Assembly (NCBI RefSeq): GCF_029582805.1
Contig: NZ_JAKKUT010000008.1
Coordinates: forward strand, 1 to 64,000
DNA from: Candidatus Synechococcus calcipolaris G9
Lineage (GTDB): Bacteria; Cyanobacteriota; Cyanobacteriia; Thermosynechococcales; Thermosynechococcaceae
Direction: 5' to 3'
DNA: 64,000 bases
Below the pieces are notes generated by a model. It was not told where the DNA came from. It saw only the letters and a program-made list of their open reading frames with translations, and made no database searches. This document shows positions 1 through 9,210 of the stretch, piece after piece; position 1 is the first letter of the stretch; each line of letters opens with the position of its first letter. The position numbers and the translations under genes were made by a program.

Positions 1-2
1 AT

Positions 3-68
3 AGTGACTATCAATTCCTTGATCCTCTGATGCTAGAACAAATCCATGATCAGACCGTAAATGTGTAG
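3..68 (+). CDS. 3' end of an upstream gene (partial)
   Basis: The frame is open from the window edge to a TAG at 66-68 and encodes 21 residues ending ...IHDQTVNV. It lies 15 nt upstream of the next start and on the same strand, so it is probably the tail of a co-transcribed gene. Too little is visible to name it. It could also be a chance open frame. Confidence 0.3.
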   Translation, partial: SDYQFLDPLMLEQIHDQTVNV

Positions 69-83
69 GACTAGGAAACAGTA

Positions 84-326
84 ATGGCCACAGATGATCT
101 ATGTCAGAATTTAACCCTTCGCATTGGGGAACTGCTAGGGATGCTGCAAAGTTTGCAGTCTCGCATTACTAGCCTAGAAGAATGCGATCGCCGTCAGTAC
201 CAATTAATTGCCATTCTGGTAGCGGTAAATTTGGGATTAAATAACCCCCTGACTAATCAACTTTTTAACATTCAGGATGGCCCGGCGGCCCAGTGGGCCT
301 GTGAAGCCCAGGAGGATCAACGGTAA
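84..326 (+). CDS. small coiled-coil/membrane protein, possible holin-like partner of the downstream lysozyme
   Basis: Eighty residues. The first ~40 are heptad-like and predicted helical (LRIGELLGMLQSLQSRITSL), followed by a hydrophobic stretch at about residues 41-62 that could span a membrane once, then a short polar tail. The stop overlaps the next start (TAATG at 324-328), so the two genes are translationally coupled. A helical region plus one membrane segment immediately before a peptidoglycan hydrolase is the usual shape of phage XhlA- or holin-type lysis genes. That role is inferred from context and shape only; I recognise no family. Confidence 0.55.
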   Translation: MATDDLCQNLTLRIGELLGMLQSLQSRITSLEECDRRQYQLIAILVAVNLGLNNPLTNQLFNIQDGPAAQWACEAQEDQR

Positions 327-1294
327 TGATTAGTTTGCGGTTTCAACCAACACCGATCACTGACCACGGCCTGATCCGGTGGCATCTCTCCTTAATGAAT
401 GGAGATCGCCCAGTGGATCAAATCAATGCCTATAGCGGTTCACCCTATGCCCAGGCACTAAATACAGGGTCACGCGATTTTCCTGGTAGCTTGCGGCCTC
501 TCCCTCCTGGTCGCTGGAAAATTGGCCCGATTGAAGACGCGGGCGGAAGTTGGGGCGAAGGGATCGGGCGGTACTGGATTGATCTGCTACCCATGGCAGG
601 TACTCAAACCTATGGGCGATCAGCGTTTGGTATCCACCTAGACGCAAACCACCATCAACCTAGGGGCCGTGGTAGTGCTGGCTGTATTGTCACCCCTAGG
701 GAAGCCGATCTACAGCGGGTATTAGGTTGGCTACGGGCCAAGGCAAAACCTGAATTTCTGGTGTGTTCCCATTCAACAGCGATCGCCGCCGGACAAGTGG
801 CCTACAACATAACCGCAGTGCGGCGGGCCTGGCTGGATACGATCGCATGGGCAGAGGGAACCGACGGGCCTCATGGCTACCGTACAATTTTCAGTTATAA
901 ATTTTTCTCTGATTTCTCAGACCATCCACGGCAGATTCAAAAATCTGGCCCCTTGTCCAGCGATGCCGCTGGCCGGTATCAGTTTCTCTCAACAACATGG
1001 GATGAATGTAAACACGCCCTTGATCTCCCTGATTTTTCTCCGGCAAGTCAGGATCAAGCGGCTTTGTGGTTGATTGACAAGAAACGGCAAGCCTTAGAAT
1101 TTTGCGATCGCTTGATGATAGGGCCAGCGTTGGATCGGCTTTCCTATGAATGGGCCAGCTTACCGGCGGCCAGTGGTAGGGGGCGATACGGTCAACCGAT
1201 CAAGTCTGTTCCCCAAATTAGGGCAAAGTTGACGAAAATTTTACAATCAAGTGGTAATGGGCAATCATGCCATCCCCTCGCCCCTTTACCCTAG
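326..1294 (+). CDS. peptidoglycan-active fusion: L,D-transpeptidase-like domain + lambda-type lysozyme domain
   Basis: 322 residues in two parts. Residues ~30-150 carry an L,D-transpeptidase-like signature: H104-x-D, then S117-x-G119-C120 (IHLDANHH...GSAGCI), where Cys120 would be the nucleophile. Residues ~166-310 look like a phage lambda R / GH104-type lysozyme: a probable catalytic Glu177 in AWAEGTDG, an FSDFSDHPR segment, and SDAAGRYQF at 212-220. No signal peptide is visible, so export would need a holin-like partner such as the preceding gene, with which it overlaps by one base. It probably cuts or remodels the cell wall during phage, tailocin or injection-system release. Domain calls are from motifs; the combination is unusual. 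Confidence 0.7.
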   Translation: MISLRFQPTPITDHGLIRWHLSLMNGDRPVDQINAYSGSPYAQALNTGSRDFPGSLRPLPPGRWKIGPIEDAGGSWGEGIGRYWIDLLPMAGTQTYGRSAFGIHLDANHHQPRGRGSAGCIVTPREADLQRVLGWLRAKAKPEFLVCSHSTAIAAGQVAYNITAVRRAWLDTIAWAEGTDGPHGYRTIFSYKFFSDFSDHPRQIQKSGPLSSDAAGRYQFLSTTWDECKHALDLPDFSPASQDQAALWLIDKKRQALEFCDRLMIGPALDRLSYEWASLPAASGRGRYGQPIKSVPQIRAKLTKILQSSGNGQSCHPLAPLP

Positions 1295-1518
1295 AAAACC
1301 CGACAAAACTTGCAAGCTCGGTCTCTTTAGCCCCATGGTTCTAGAATTAATATAGTCACGTCAAGAAATGTAAAACTGTGCCATACCGTCTTTGAGTTTC
1401 ATTTTTGCCCAAGCCTTTGTATTAGAATAGGCTCAGCAGCCACTCACTGATCAGATCAAGGCAATACACCCTATTCATTTTTAATTTGTAGTCATTTTTA
1501 ATTTGGTTGAATTGGGCC

Positions 1519-1737
1519 ATGGGCGAATCAAAGCGACGGAAGGAAACCCTAGGGGAAAAGTATGGCCAGGATGAACCGATCCTCCCTTGGCTGCCGTTAA
1601 CCAAAAAGCAAGCGGCCCAGGCCCAAGGCATGGTGACCCGTGGTACTTGGTTTGGCATTGTTTTTTTAGTCCTGCTCTGGGTCACGGTTCGCTTCATTGG
1701 CCCTAGCTTAGGCTGGTGGCAGTTGAGTGGCAATTAA
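1519..1737 (+). CDS. DUF2839 family small membrane protein
   Basis: 72 residues beginning MGESKRRKETLGEKYGQ, the conserved start of DUF2839, a cyanobacteria-specific family. A polar N-terminus with a proline-rich LPWLP segment precedes one membrane span (about residues 44-64: WFGIVFLVLLWVTVRFIG) and a short WW-containing tail. The in-frame TTG at 1507 is less likely because the family starts at this ATG. Function is unknown. It stands alone between the lysozyme-like gene and mutS2. Confidence 0.85.
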   Translation: MGESKRRKETLGEKYGQDEPILPWLPLTKKQAAQAQGMVTRGTWFGIVFLVLLWVTVRFIGPSLGWWQLSGN

Positions 1738-1846
1738 CCCTAGAGCTAAGGCCAGAAAAAGGATTTAGGGATGCCTCTGTTGATAATGGGCTAAACCCTA
1801 ATAGCCCTAATATTGATTAACTTGATTCACCTATATTGATTAATTT

Positions 1847-4246
1847 GTGACGATTGGGAAATCTTTGGAACGCCTTGAATGGCCGCGCCTATGTGAGCAT
1901 TTAGCGACATTTGCGACGACAAAGCGGGCTGTTTTATCGCTGCAAGAGGGGGGTGACTTACCACAAACCCAGGCGGAAAGCCAGGTCTTATTGACCCAAA
2001 CCCAGGAGATTGTCTGCCTGGAAACGGAATTTTATACCCATCTCGACTTTAGTGGCATTGCGGATATAGATGCATCCCTGCATCGAGGGGAGCGGGGGGG
2101 AATTTTAACGGGGGAGGAACTGTTGGCGATCGCCCGCACCCTAGGGACGGCCCGCCATCTCCGTCGCCAAATTGCCAGTTATCCCGTCCTAGAGGCGTTA
2201 AATACTTTAGTTGACGGTCTACGTACCCACCCGGAACTGGAGCAGGAGATTCATCACTGTATTACGGATCAGGGCCAGGTCAGCGATCGCGCCAGTGATG
2301 TCCTCGCCCAACTGCGTCAACAGCAACGTCAGGTGCGCCAGCAGATTCAAGGGGCCTTGCAGCACATTATTCAACGCCGTAGTCAGGCCCTCCAGGATAA
2401 TGTGATCACCCAACGGGGCGATCGCTATGTTTTAGCGGTTAAGGCCCAACAAAAAGATGCGGTTCCCGGTCTGGTGCACGATAGTTCTGCCAGTGGGGCA
2501 ACCCTCTACATTGAACCCCAAAGCACTGTTGATCTGAATAATCGCCTCGGCCAGTTCATCCGCGAGGAAGATATTGAAGCCACCCGCATTCGCCAACAAC
2601 TCAGCCAATCCATTAGTGCGGTCTCCCCAGATATTTGGCATCTATTAACGGTTGTCACCGCCCTAGATAGGGCCACGGCCCGGGCCCGCTATAGTCTCTG
2701 GTTGGGGGGGCATCCACCCCGATTTAGTTCTGATCAGGAGCCTATTTGCCTGAGGTATCTGCGCCATCCCCTCTTGTTGTGGCAAGAGCAGCACGAACAG
2801 GGTCAGACCGTTGTTCCCATCGACCTGTTGATTGATCCGGCGATTCGGGTTGTCACCCTGACGGGGCCAAATACGGGGGGTAAAACGGCCACCCTAAAAG
2901 CCCTGGGCTTGGCGGCCCTCATGGCGAAGGCGGGGCTATTTATTCCTGCCAAGGAGCCGGTGGAACTGCCCTGGTTCCAAGGAATTTGGGCGGATATTGG
3001 TGATGAGCAATCCCTGGAGCAAAGTTTATCCACATTTTCCGGGCATATTCGCAGTATTTCCGACATTTTGGAGCAGTTGGAAGTCGGTTCCCAGCTAAAT
3101 TTAGTTCTGCTGGATGAGGTGGGAGCGGGGACGGATCCCAGTGAAGGGACAGCCTTGGCGATCGCCCTGTTGCGTTATCTGGCGGATCATGCCCATTTGA
3201 CCCTGGCAACCACCCACTTTGGGGAACTCAAGGCCCTGAAGTACCAAGACCCCCGGTTTGAAAATGCCTCCGTTGAATTTGATCAAGACACCCTTGGCCC
3301 CACCTATCGACTACTCTGGGGTATTCCTGGCCAATCCAATGCCCTCGCGATCGCCCGTCGTTTGGGCCTAAAACCAGAGATTATTGAAGCCGCTACCACT
3401 CGCTTAGACCCCGAGGGGGATCAGGTGAATCAAGTGATTGCCGGTCTAGTGAGTCAACGGCAACGACAAATGGCTAAGGCCGATGCGGCGGCCACGCTCC
3501 TAAGGGAGACAGAGGCCCTTCACCAAGAACTCATCCGCAAAGCCCAATATCTCCAAGAACGGGAACAGCGACTCCGCCAACAGCAGGAAACGGACGTGCG
3601 GACTAGTATTACCCAGGCCCAAGCGGAAATTGCCCAGGTGATTCGCACCCTGCAACAGGGGCCCCAAACCGCGGCCGCCGCAGAAGAAGCGCATCGGGCC
3701 CTAAGCCAAATTAGCGATCGGGCGATACCGCCACCCCCGTCCCCTGGATTTCAACCCCACGTGGGCGATCGGGTGCGTTTGCCCCAATGGCAGCAGACTG
3801 GCGAAATTATTGATCTAAATCAAAGCGGTGATTTAGTTGTGCGCCTCGGCCAACTCAAACTCACGGTTCCACCGACGGCGGTAGAATCCTTGAGCGGTGA
3901 AAAAGTAACGCCCCCTAATACCCCCAGTCCTAAAACCCCTAGAAAGCCAGCCCAGGCCCCATCGGCACTAACCTCTACCCCAACGTCCCAGGTTCCTTTA
4001 ATTCGCAGCGATCGCAAAACCCTAGATCTGCGGGGAAAACGGGTTCATGAAGCGGAAATGCTCCTAGATGAGGCCCTCAACCAAGCAACGGACATTCTCT
4101 GGATTATCCATGGCCACGGTACGGGCAAACTGCGAAATTTTGTCCAAGAGTTTTTGAAACATCATCCCAGTGTCCATCACTATCACTTTGGCGATCGCGA
4201 AGATGGGGGCAAAGGCGTAACGATCGCCCACGTCAGATTTAGCTAA
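1847..4246 (+). CDS. mutS2: endonuclease MutS2 (DNA / ribosome-collision factor)
   Basis: 799 residues, usual for MutS2, starting at GTG. Order: MutS-type core and clamp (~1-320), ATPase with Walker A GPNTGGKT at 340-347 and Walker B LVLLDEVGAG, a long coiled coil (~500-610), a KOW-like beta segment (VGDRVRLPQW...) near 640-675, and a C-terminal Smr nuclease domain with LDLRGKRVHEA and the HGHGTGKL loop. It lacks the mismatch-recognition N-terminus of MutS1. Family members suppress homologous recombination and, in Bacillus, split collided ribosomes; which role applies here is not shown. The gene is monocistronic in appearance. Confidence 0.96.
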   Translation: MTIGKSLERLEWPRLCEHLATFATTKRAVLSLQEGGDLPQTQAESQVLLTQTQEIVCLETEFYTHLDFSGIADIDASLHRGERGGILTGEELLAIARTLGTARHLRRQIASYPVLEALNTLVDGLRTHPELEQEIHHCITDQGQVSDRASDVLAQLRQQQRQVRQQIQGALQHIIQRRSQALQDNVITQRGDRYVLAVKAQQKDAVPGLVHDSSASGATLYIEPQSTVDLNNRLGQFIREEDIEATRIRQQLSQSISAVSPDIWHLLTVVTALDRATARARYSLWLGGHPPRFSSDQEPICLRYLRHPLLLWQEQHEQGQTVVPIDLLIDPAIRVVTLTGPNTGGKTATLKALGLAALMAKAGLFIPAKEPVELPWFQGIWADIGDEQSLEQSLSTFSGHIRSISDILEQLEVGSQLNLVLLDEVGAGTDPSEGTALAIALLRYLADHAHLTLATTHFGELKALKYQDPRFENASVEFDQDTLGPTYRLLWGIPGQSNALAIARRLGLKPEIIEAATTRLDPEGDQVNQVIAGLVSQRQRQMAKADAAATLLRETEALHQELIRKAQYLQEREQRLRQQQETDVRTSITQAQAEIAQVIRTLQQGPQTAAAAEEAHRALSQISDRAIPPPPSPGFQPHVGDRVRLPQWQQTGEIIDLNQSGDLVVRLGQLKLTVPPTAVESLSGEKVTPPNTPSPKTPRKPAQAPSALTSTPTSQVPLIRSDRKTLDLRGKRVHEAEMLLDEALNQATDILWIIHGHGTGKLRNFVQEFLKHHPSVHHYHFGDREDGGKGVTIAHVRFS

Positions 4247-4281
4247 CTTTCAACACTTCTGCCTTGCAGGGTAATTTCATA

Positions 4282-4485
4282 ATGAAAATTGCTTGGAGTG
4301 AATAGCTGTAACGACAATTTGTAGCTATACAATTACGGAGAGCAGCGTTTTGTCACATTCGGTTCTTGCGAGGGCGAGTTATTGCCGTTGTCCATGCGGA
4401 ACGAGAAGATTGCACCCGTATTATTTCTGTAAGAAAAGCGACAAAATATGAACAACGAGCCTACTTCGAGCAACTCTCAAACTGA
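4282..4485 (+). pseudogene. brnT: decayed brnT toxin gene
   Basis: Three pieces of a BrnT-type RNase toxin survive in order. ATG at 4282 encodes MKIAWSE, the family's start, followed at once by a stop. From 4334 a second frame reads YGEQRFVTFG. From 4363 a shifted frame reads FLRGRVIAVVHAERED...RIISVRKAT to a TGA at 4483-4485. So most of the N-terminal half is deleted and a one-base frameshift remains. The 3' end overlaps the brnA start by 38 nt, the normal brnTA arrangement. The toxin cannot be made; identification is from motif match by eye. Confidence 0.75.
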
Positions 4486-4726
4486 TTGGCAACGATTGGA
4501 TGCGATGAGCGAGGAAGATATTGATTTGTCGGATTGTCCAGAGATTACGCCGGAAATGTTTGCCAAGGCGGTAGTGCGTCGGGGCTTACCTGCTAAAAAA
4601 GCCAAGGCTCAAGTGACACTCCGCATTGATAGCGATGTATTGGAATGGTTTAAGTCCCAAGGGCGGGGCTATCAAACACAGATCAATCAATTGCTACGGG
4701 CGTATATGGAAGCACATCAGCAATAG
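4448..4726 (+). CDS. brnA: BrnA-type antitoxin (orphaned)
   Basis: 92 residues. The acidic N-terminus contains DLSDCPEITPEMFAKAVVR and the C-terminus a ribbon-helix-helix DNA-binding part (KAQVTLRIDSDVLEWFKSQGRGYQTQINQLLRAY, beginning near residue 53), both typical of BrnA. In the family BrnA neutralises the RNase toxin BrnT and represses the operon. Here the reading frame is intact while the overlapping toxin gene upstream is broken, so it is an antitoxin without its partner, possibly kept as a repressor or as protection against related mobile brnTA loci. Confidence 0.88.
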   Translation: MNNEPTSSNSQTDWQRLDAMSEEDIDLSDCPEITPEMFAKAVVRRGLPAKKAKAQVTLRIDSDVLEWFKSQGRGYQTQINQLLRAYMEAHQQ

Positions 4727-4954
4727 GTAGGTTGATGTTGTTGCACGAGAAACCGCGATCTCGATGGCTTAAAAACCCGTTTGCACCCGACCATCGATAG
4801 GTTGTCTACTGGGAACGAAAGTTCGTCTGTAGCGGGTGATTGGGAACGTTAGCATTTTCAGAGTGGTGAGTGTCAAATTCCAGTTGGAATTGACCAAAAT
4901 CGCTACAAGACACGCGATCGCCGCCAAAATACCTCAGGGGCTACACATCTAAAA

Positions 4955-5911
4955 TTAGCTGGCTAAATACTCATGAATATCACCCCGCCGTTTCCGCAGT
5001 TTTCCGAGGGCTTCCCGCTCAATCTGCCGCACCCGTTCCCGACTGATATTAAGTAAATCCCCCACTTTAGCCAGGGTGAGGGGCTGCCCATCCTCTAGGC
5101 CAAACCGCAGGGCTAACACCTGCCGCTGCTGGGTGGTGAGATCCGCCATGAGTCGATCTAAATCCGATCGCAGGGAAGATTGGGAGGTAAACTCTTCCGG
5201 GGACATGGAGGTGTCTTCTAGGAGTTCTCCCAGTTCCGTATCTTGGTTATCTCCCACCCGCACATCCAAGGATAGGGGTTGGCGGGCCCGTTCCAGGTAC
5301 TCCCGCACTTGGGCCGGTGTGAGTTCCAGTTCCTCAGCCAGTTCGCCGATCGTTGCCGATCGCCCCAGTTTTTGAGAAAGTTGGCGTTGGGCTTTTTTAA
5401 TTTTGTTGAGTTTTTCGGTAATGTGAATCGGTAAACGAATCGTCCGACCCTTCTCCGCGATCGCCCGTGTAATTGCTTGCCGAATCCACCAGTAGGCATA
5501 GGTGGAAAACCGATACCCCTTGGTCGGATCAAACTTTTCTACGCCCCGCTGCATGCCAATGGTGCCTTCTTGGATCAGGTCGAGGAGATCCACATTACGT
5601 TTAATATACTTTTTGGCCACGGAAACCACGAGGCGCAGATTGGCCTCCACCATTTTTCGCTTAGCGCGATCGCCGATTTCCAGTTGATCCTCCAGTTCCT
5701 CCGGCGTTAATTCCGCCGCCTGGGCCCATTCTGCTGTGCTGGGGGGGTGGCCCAGGGTTTCCTCAAGCTGCTGATATAGCTCATTGAGGGCCGCTAACTG
5801 CTGCACCTGCTTACCGAAGACAACTTCTTGTTCGTGGGTGAGGAGGGGGACGCGACCAATTTCCCGTAGGTAGGTACGTACTAAATCTTTTGAGGTGTCC
5901 ATGCTAGCCAT
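4955..5911 (-). CDS. RNA polymerase sigma factor, sigma-70 group 2 (SigB/SigD-like)
   Basis: 318 residues, without the long region 1.1 of the primary sigma. Region 1.2 begins [17 protein letters not shown]. Region 2 contains [16 protein letters not shown], the [18 protein letters not shown] core-binding segment and the [15 protein letters not shown] -10 recognition helix. Region 3 follows, and region 4 carries the helix-turn-helix [14 protein letters not shown] near the C-terminus. Group 2 sigma factors in cyanobacteria direct transcription under stress, dark or nutrient change. SigB and SigD cannot be separated with confidence by eye. Single gene, facing brnA convergently. Confidence 0.93.
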   Translation of the reverse strand: MASMDTSKDLVRTYLREIGRVPLLTHEQEVVFGKQVQQLAALNELYQQLEETLGHPPSTAEWAQAAELTPEELEDQLEIGDRAKRKMVEANLRLVVSVAKKYIKRNVDLLDLIQEGTIGMQRGVEKFDPTKGYRFSTYAYWWIRQAITRAIAEKGRTIRLPIHITEKLNKIKKAQRQLSQKLGRSATIGELAEELELTPAQVREYLERARQPLSLDVRVGDNQDTELGELLEDTSMSPEEFTSQSSLRSDLDRLMADLTTQQRQVLALRFGLEDGQPLTLAKVGDLLNISRERVRQIEREALGKLRKRRGDIHEYLAS

Positions 5912-6231
5912 CGCTATTTTAGAGGTTTACAGCAAGGTGAATTTAACAATACAGGTAAGGGGTGACCAATGGGTGCAGAGGTGAACTTAAATTTAGCCAA
6001 AGTTGCCAAGGAATTTCTGGAAGATCGTGGTTGCAGCGGCCGGTTATGTGTCCTGTATATTAAGAATCTTAACATTTCTACATCATATTACTGGGAATCC
6101 TAACACTCATCGTCTAACTTCTTAATGTTTTCTTTATATTTCAAGCATAAATATTAACCAAGCCGCGGACGAAGAACGGGATTTAGGATAGGGTATACCT
6201 GATATTCTGTTGCTGCTGTAAGGCTTGTTAC
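5912..6231. other. intergenic region between divergent sigma factor and fumC
   Basis: 320 nt upstream of both genes, so it should hold both promoters; no strong -35/-10 pair stands out. One short open frame (5969-6103, 44 codons, with an AAGGGG-type ribosome site) is present on the plus strand. I do not recognise it and do not call it a gene. Confidence 0.4.
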
Positions 6232-7644
6232 ATGACAACCTCCTCCACACCTGCCCCTACCCCTGATCGTATTGAATATGACACCATGGGGCCGGTTGCA
6301 GTTCCCGGCGATCGCTACTGGGGGGCGCAAACCGCTCGATCCCTGAAATACTTTCCCATTGGTGGGTTACGAATGCCCCAGGAGATGATTTGGGGCCTGG
6401 CCATCCTCAAGCAGGCGGCGGCGATCGTCAACCGAGATCTGGGGAAGCTTTCTCCAGAGCAAGCAGCCTGGATTATTCAGGCCAGCCAAGAGGTGATTGA
6501 GGGGAAATGGACGGATCATTTTCCCTTGAGCATTTGGCAAACCGGCAGCGGCACCCAAACCAACATGAACGTGAACGAAGTGATTGCCAACCGAGCCAAC
6601 CAGCTAGCGGGCAGTGAACTGGGGAGTAAAAGCCCGATCCATCCCAATGATCACGTCAATTGTAGTCAATCCTCTAACGATACATTTCCCACTGCCATGC
6701 ATATTGCCGCCGTTGCCGGTCTGCACCATCGCCTTTTACCTACCCTACACCACCTCAACCAGACCCTAGGGGAAAAAATGAAGGCCTTTGCCGACATTAT
6801 TAAAATTGGCCGCACCCATCTGATGGATGCCGTTCCCCTCAGTCTCGGTCAAGAATTTTCCGGTTATCAGGCCCAAATCACCCAGAATATTGCCTGGATT
6901 GAGATGGCCTTACCCCCCCTATACGAATTAGCCATTGGCGGCACGGCGGTGGGAACAGGGCTAAATAGTCCCCCTCACTTTGGCGATCGCGTCGCCGCAG
7001 AAATCGCCCAACTAACGGGCTTTCCTTTTTGTTCAGCAAAAAATAAATTTGCCGCCCTAGCGGCCCACGATCCCCTGGTGATGATGAGTGGAGTCCTGAA
7101 AACCCTGGCCTGCGCCCTCATGAAAATGGCCAATGATATTCGCTGGTTAGCCTCGGGGCCTCGCTGTGGCTTGGGGGAGTTAATCTTACCCGCCAATGAA
7201 CCGGGGTCGTCGATTATGCCGGGCAAGGTAAATCCCACCCAATCCGAGAGCCTAACGATGGTCTGTGTTCAGGTGATGGGCCACGATGGGGCGATCGCCA
7301 TGGCCGGCTCCCAGGGCAATTTTGAGTTAAATGTGTTTAAGCCCCTGATCATCCATAACCTCCTCCGTTCCATTGAACTCCTCAGTGATGGCTGCCAAGC
7401 CTTTACCGACTATTGCCTGGTGGGGATTGAACCCAACCGTGAGCAGATTCAAACCTATTTAGATCGCTCCCTGATGCTTGTGACCGCCCTGAATCCCCAC
7501 ATTGGCTATGACAAAGCTGCCCAAGTCGCCAAAAAAGCCTACGAAGACGGAACCACCCTTAAGCAAGCCTGCCTGGATTTAGGGGTTTTGACCGCCGAGG
7601 AATTTGATCACTGGGTGCGGCCAGAAAAAATGCTATCCCCATAG
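6232..7644 (+). CDS. fumC: fumarate hydratase, class II
   Basis: 470 residues, matching the class II (iron-independent) family length. The fumarase/aspartase signature [11 protein letters not shown] is present near residue 325, along with the active-site segments [24 protein letters not shown] and [10 protein letters not shown]. It interconverts fumarate and malate in the TCA cycle and in recycling fumarate from purine and arginine synthesis. The N-terminal ~14 residues are a low-complexity Thr/Ser/Pro tail. gnd follows about 100 nt later on the same strand. Confidence 0.97.
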   Translation: MTTSSTPAPTPDRIEYDTMGPVAVPGDRYWGAQTARSLKYFPIGGLRMPQEMIWGLAILKQAAAIVNRDLGKLSPEQAAWIIQASQEVIEGKWTDHFPLSIWQTGSGTQTNMNVNEVIANRANQLAGSELGSKSPIHPNDHVNCSQSSNDTFPTAMHIAAVAGLHHRLLPTLHHLNQTLGEKMKAFADIIKIGRTHLMDAVPLSLGQEFSGYQAQITQNIAWIEMALPPLYELAIGGTAVGTGLNSPPHFGDRVAAEIAQLTGFPFCSAKNKFAALAAHDPLVMMSGVLKTLACALMKMANDIRWLASGPRCGLGELILPANEPGSSIMPGKVNPTQSESLTMVCVQVMGHDGAIAMAGSQGNFELNVFKPLIIHNLLRSIELLSDGCQAFTDYCLVGIEPNREQIQTYLDRSLMLVTALNPHIGYDKAAQVAKKAYEDGTTLKQACLDLGVLTAEEFDHWVRPEKMLSP

Positions 7645-7749
7645 CAATAATTCTCGTCGGGGAGAGTTAAACTCTTCTTCCAAGGTTATGGGGGGCGATC
7701 GGGTTAAGGTGGGGGAGAAATATCCCACTGCATCGAAGCAGCCTCGCTT

Positions 7750-9189
7750 ATGTCACAGCAAGATTTTGGTCTAATTGGTTTAGCGGTCATGGGGGAAAAT
7801 CTCGCCCTCAATGTCGAGCGCAATGGCTTTTCCGTTGCCGTTTACAATCGCACCGCCTCAAAAACAGACGCTTTCATGGCCGAACGAGCCAGTGGGCGAA
7901 ACTTCAAAGCCACCTATACCCTGGAAGAACTGGTTAGCTCCCTAGAGCGGCCCCGCCGCATCCTCGCCATGGTCAAAGCCGGCCCACCGGTGGATGCCCT
8001 GATTGAACAACTTAAGCCCCTCCTAGAACCCGGTGATATTCTCATTGATGGCGGCAACTCCCTCTACACCGATACGGAAAGACGAGTCAAGGCAATGGAA
8101 GCCGACGGCCTCTGCTTTTTTGGCATGGGGGTCAGTGGCGGCGAAGAGGGTGCCCTCAATGGCCCCAGTCTTATGCCCGGTGGTAGCACCGATGCCTATC
8201 AAGCCCTAGAACCCATTCTCACCAAAATTGCCGCCCAGGTGGATGATGGCCCCTGTGTTACCTACATTGGCCCTGGCGGGGCAGGTCACTACGTCAAGAT
8301 GGTTCACAACGGCATTGAATATGGGGACATGCAACTGATTGCCGAAGCCTATGATTTACTCAAAACTGTTTTGGGGTTAAACCATGAGCAACTCCATCAG
8401 GTCTTTAGTCAGTGGAATACCACCCCAGAACTGAATTCCTTTTTAATTGAGATCACCAGTGAAATCTTTACCTATATTGATCCCGATACCAATCTGCCCC
8501 TAGTAGATGTGATTGTGGATGCGGCGGCCCAAAAGGGAACGGGGCGTTGGACCGTGGAAACGGCCCTAGAATTGGGTGTGAGTATTCCCACGATTACCGC
8601 TGCGGTGAATGCGCGGATCATGTCCTCCATTAAGGCAGAACGGGTGGCGGCGGCCGCTGCTTTGCCAGGGCCCACAGGTAAGTATGAAGGAGACACCCAA
8701 GAATTTATCAACAAGGTGCGGGATGCCCTCTACTGCTCGAAAATTTGCTCCTATGCCCAGGGTATGGCCCTCATTGGTAAGGCATCCCAGGAATTTTTTG
8801 GCGGTGCCCTTAATTTGGGCGAAATTGCCCGCATTTGGAAGGGGGGCTGTATTATCCGGGCGGGATTTTTAAACAAGATTAAAAAAGCCTACGATGAAAA
8901 CCCCACGCTGCCCAATCTTCTCTTGGCTCCTGAGTTTAAGCAAACGATTTTGGATAAGCAGGGGGCCTGGCGGGATGTTCTTATCGAAGCCACTCGTCTA
9001 GGCATTGCCTCGCCGGCCTTTGGGGCCTCCCTGGAATATTTTGATAGCTACCGCCGCGATCGCCTGCCCCAAAATCTCACCCAAGCCCAACGGGACTTCT
9101 TTGGGGCCCATACCTATGAACGCTTAGATAAGCCCGGTTCCTTCCATACGGAATGGGTGCCGATCCAGGAATCTACGGCGGAGTCCTAG
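7750..9189 (+). CDS. gnd: 6-phosphogluconate dehydrogenase (decarboxylating)
   Basis: 479 residues. N-terminal Rossmann fold (GLAVMGENLALNVERNG, then NRT for NADP), DGGNS, the substrate segment GVSGGEEGALNGPSLMPGG and MVHNGIEYGDMQLIAEAY with the catalytic Lys-x2-His-Asn arrangement. It oxidises 6-phosphogluconate to ribulose-5-phosphate, CO2 and NADPH in the oxidative pentose phosphate pathway, the main reductant source in the dark. The next gene, a probable ribulose kinase, starts 21 nt downstream and feeds the same product pool. Confidence 0.97.
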   Translation: MSQQDFGLIGLAVMGENLALNVERNGFSVAVYNRTASKTDAFMAERASGRNFKATYTLEELVSSLERPRRILAMVKAGPPVDALIEQLKPLLEPGDILIDGGNSLYTDTERRVKAMEADGLCFFGMGVSGGEEGALNGPSLMPGGSTDAYQALEPILTKIAAQVDDGPCVTYIGPGGAGHYVKMVHNGIEYGDMQLIAEAYDLLKTVLGLNHEQLHQVFSQWNTTPELNSFLIEITSEIFTYIDPDTNLPLVDVIVDAAAQKGTGRWTVETALELGVSIPTITAAVNARIMSSIKAERVAAAAALPGPTGKYEGDTQEFINKVRDALYCSKICSYAQGMALIGKASQEFFGGALNLGEIARIWKGGCIIRAGFLNKIKKAYDENPTLPNLLLAPEFKQTILDKQGAWRDVLIEATRLGIASPAFGASLEYFDSYRRDRLPQNLTQAQRDFFGAHTYERLDKPGSFHTEWVPIQESTAES

Positions 9190-9210
9190 CCCCTAGGGAG
9201 GGTTGGAGTC

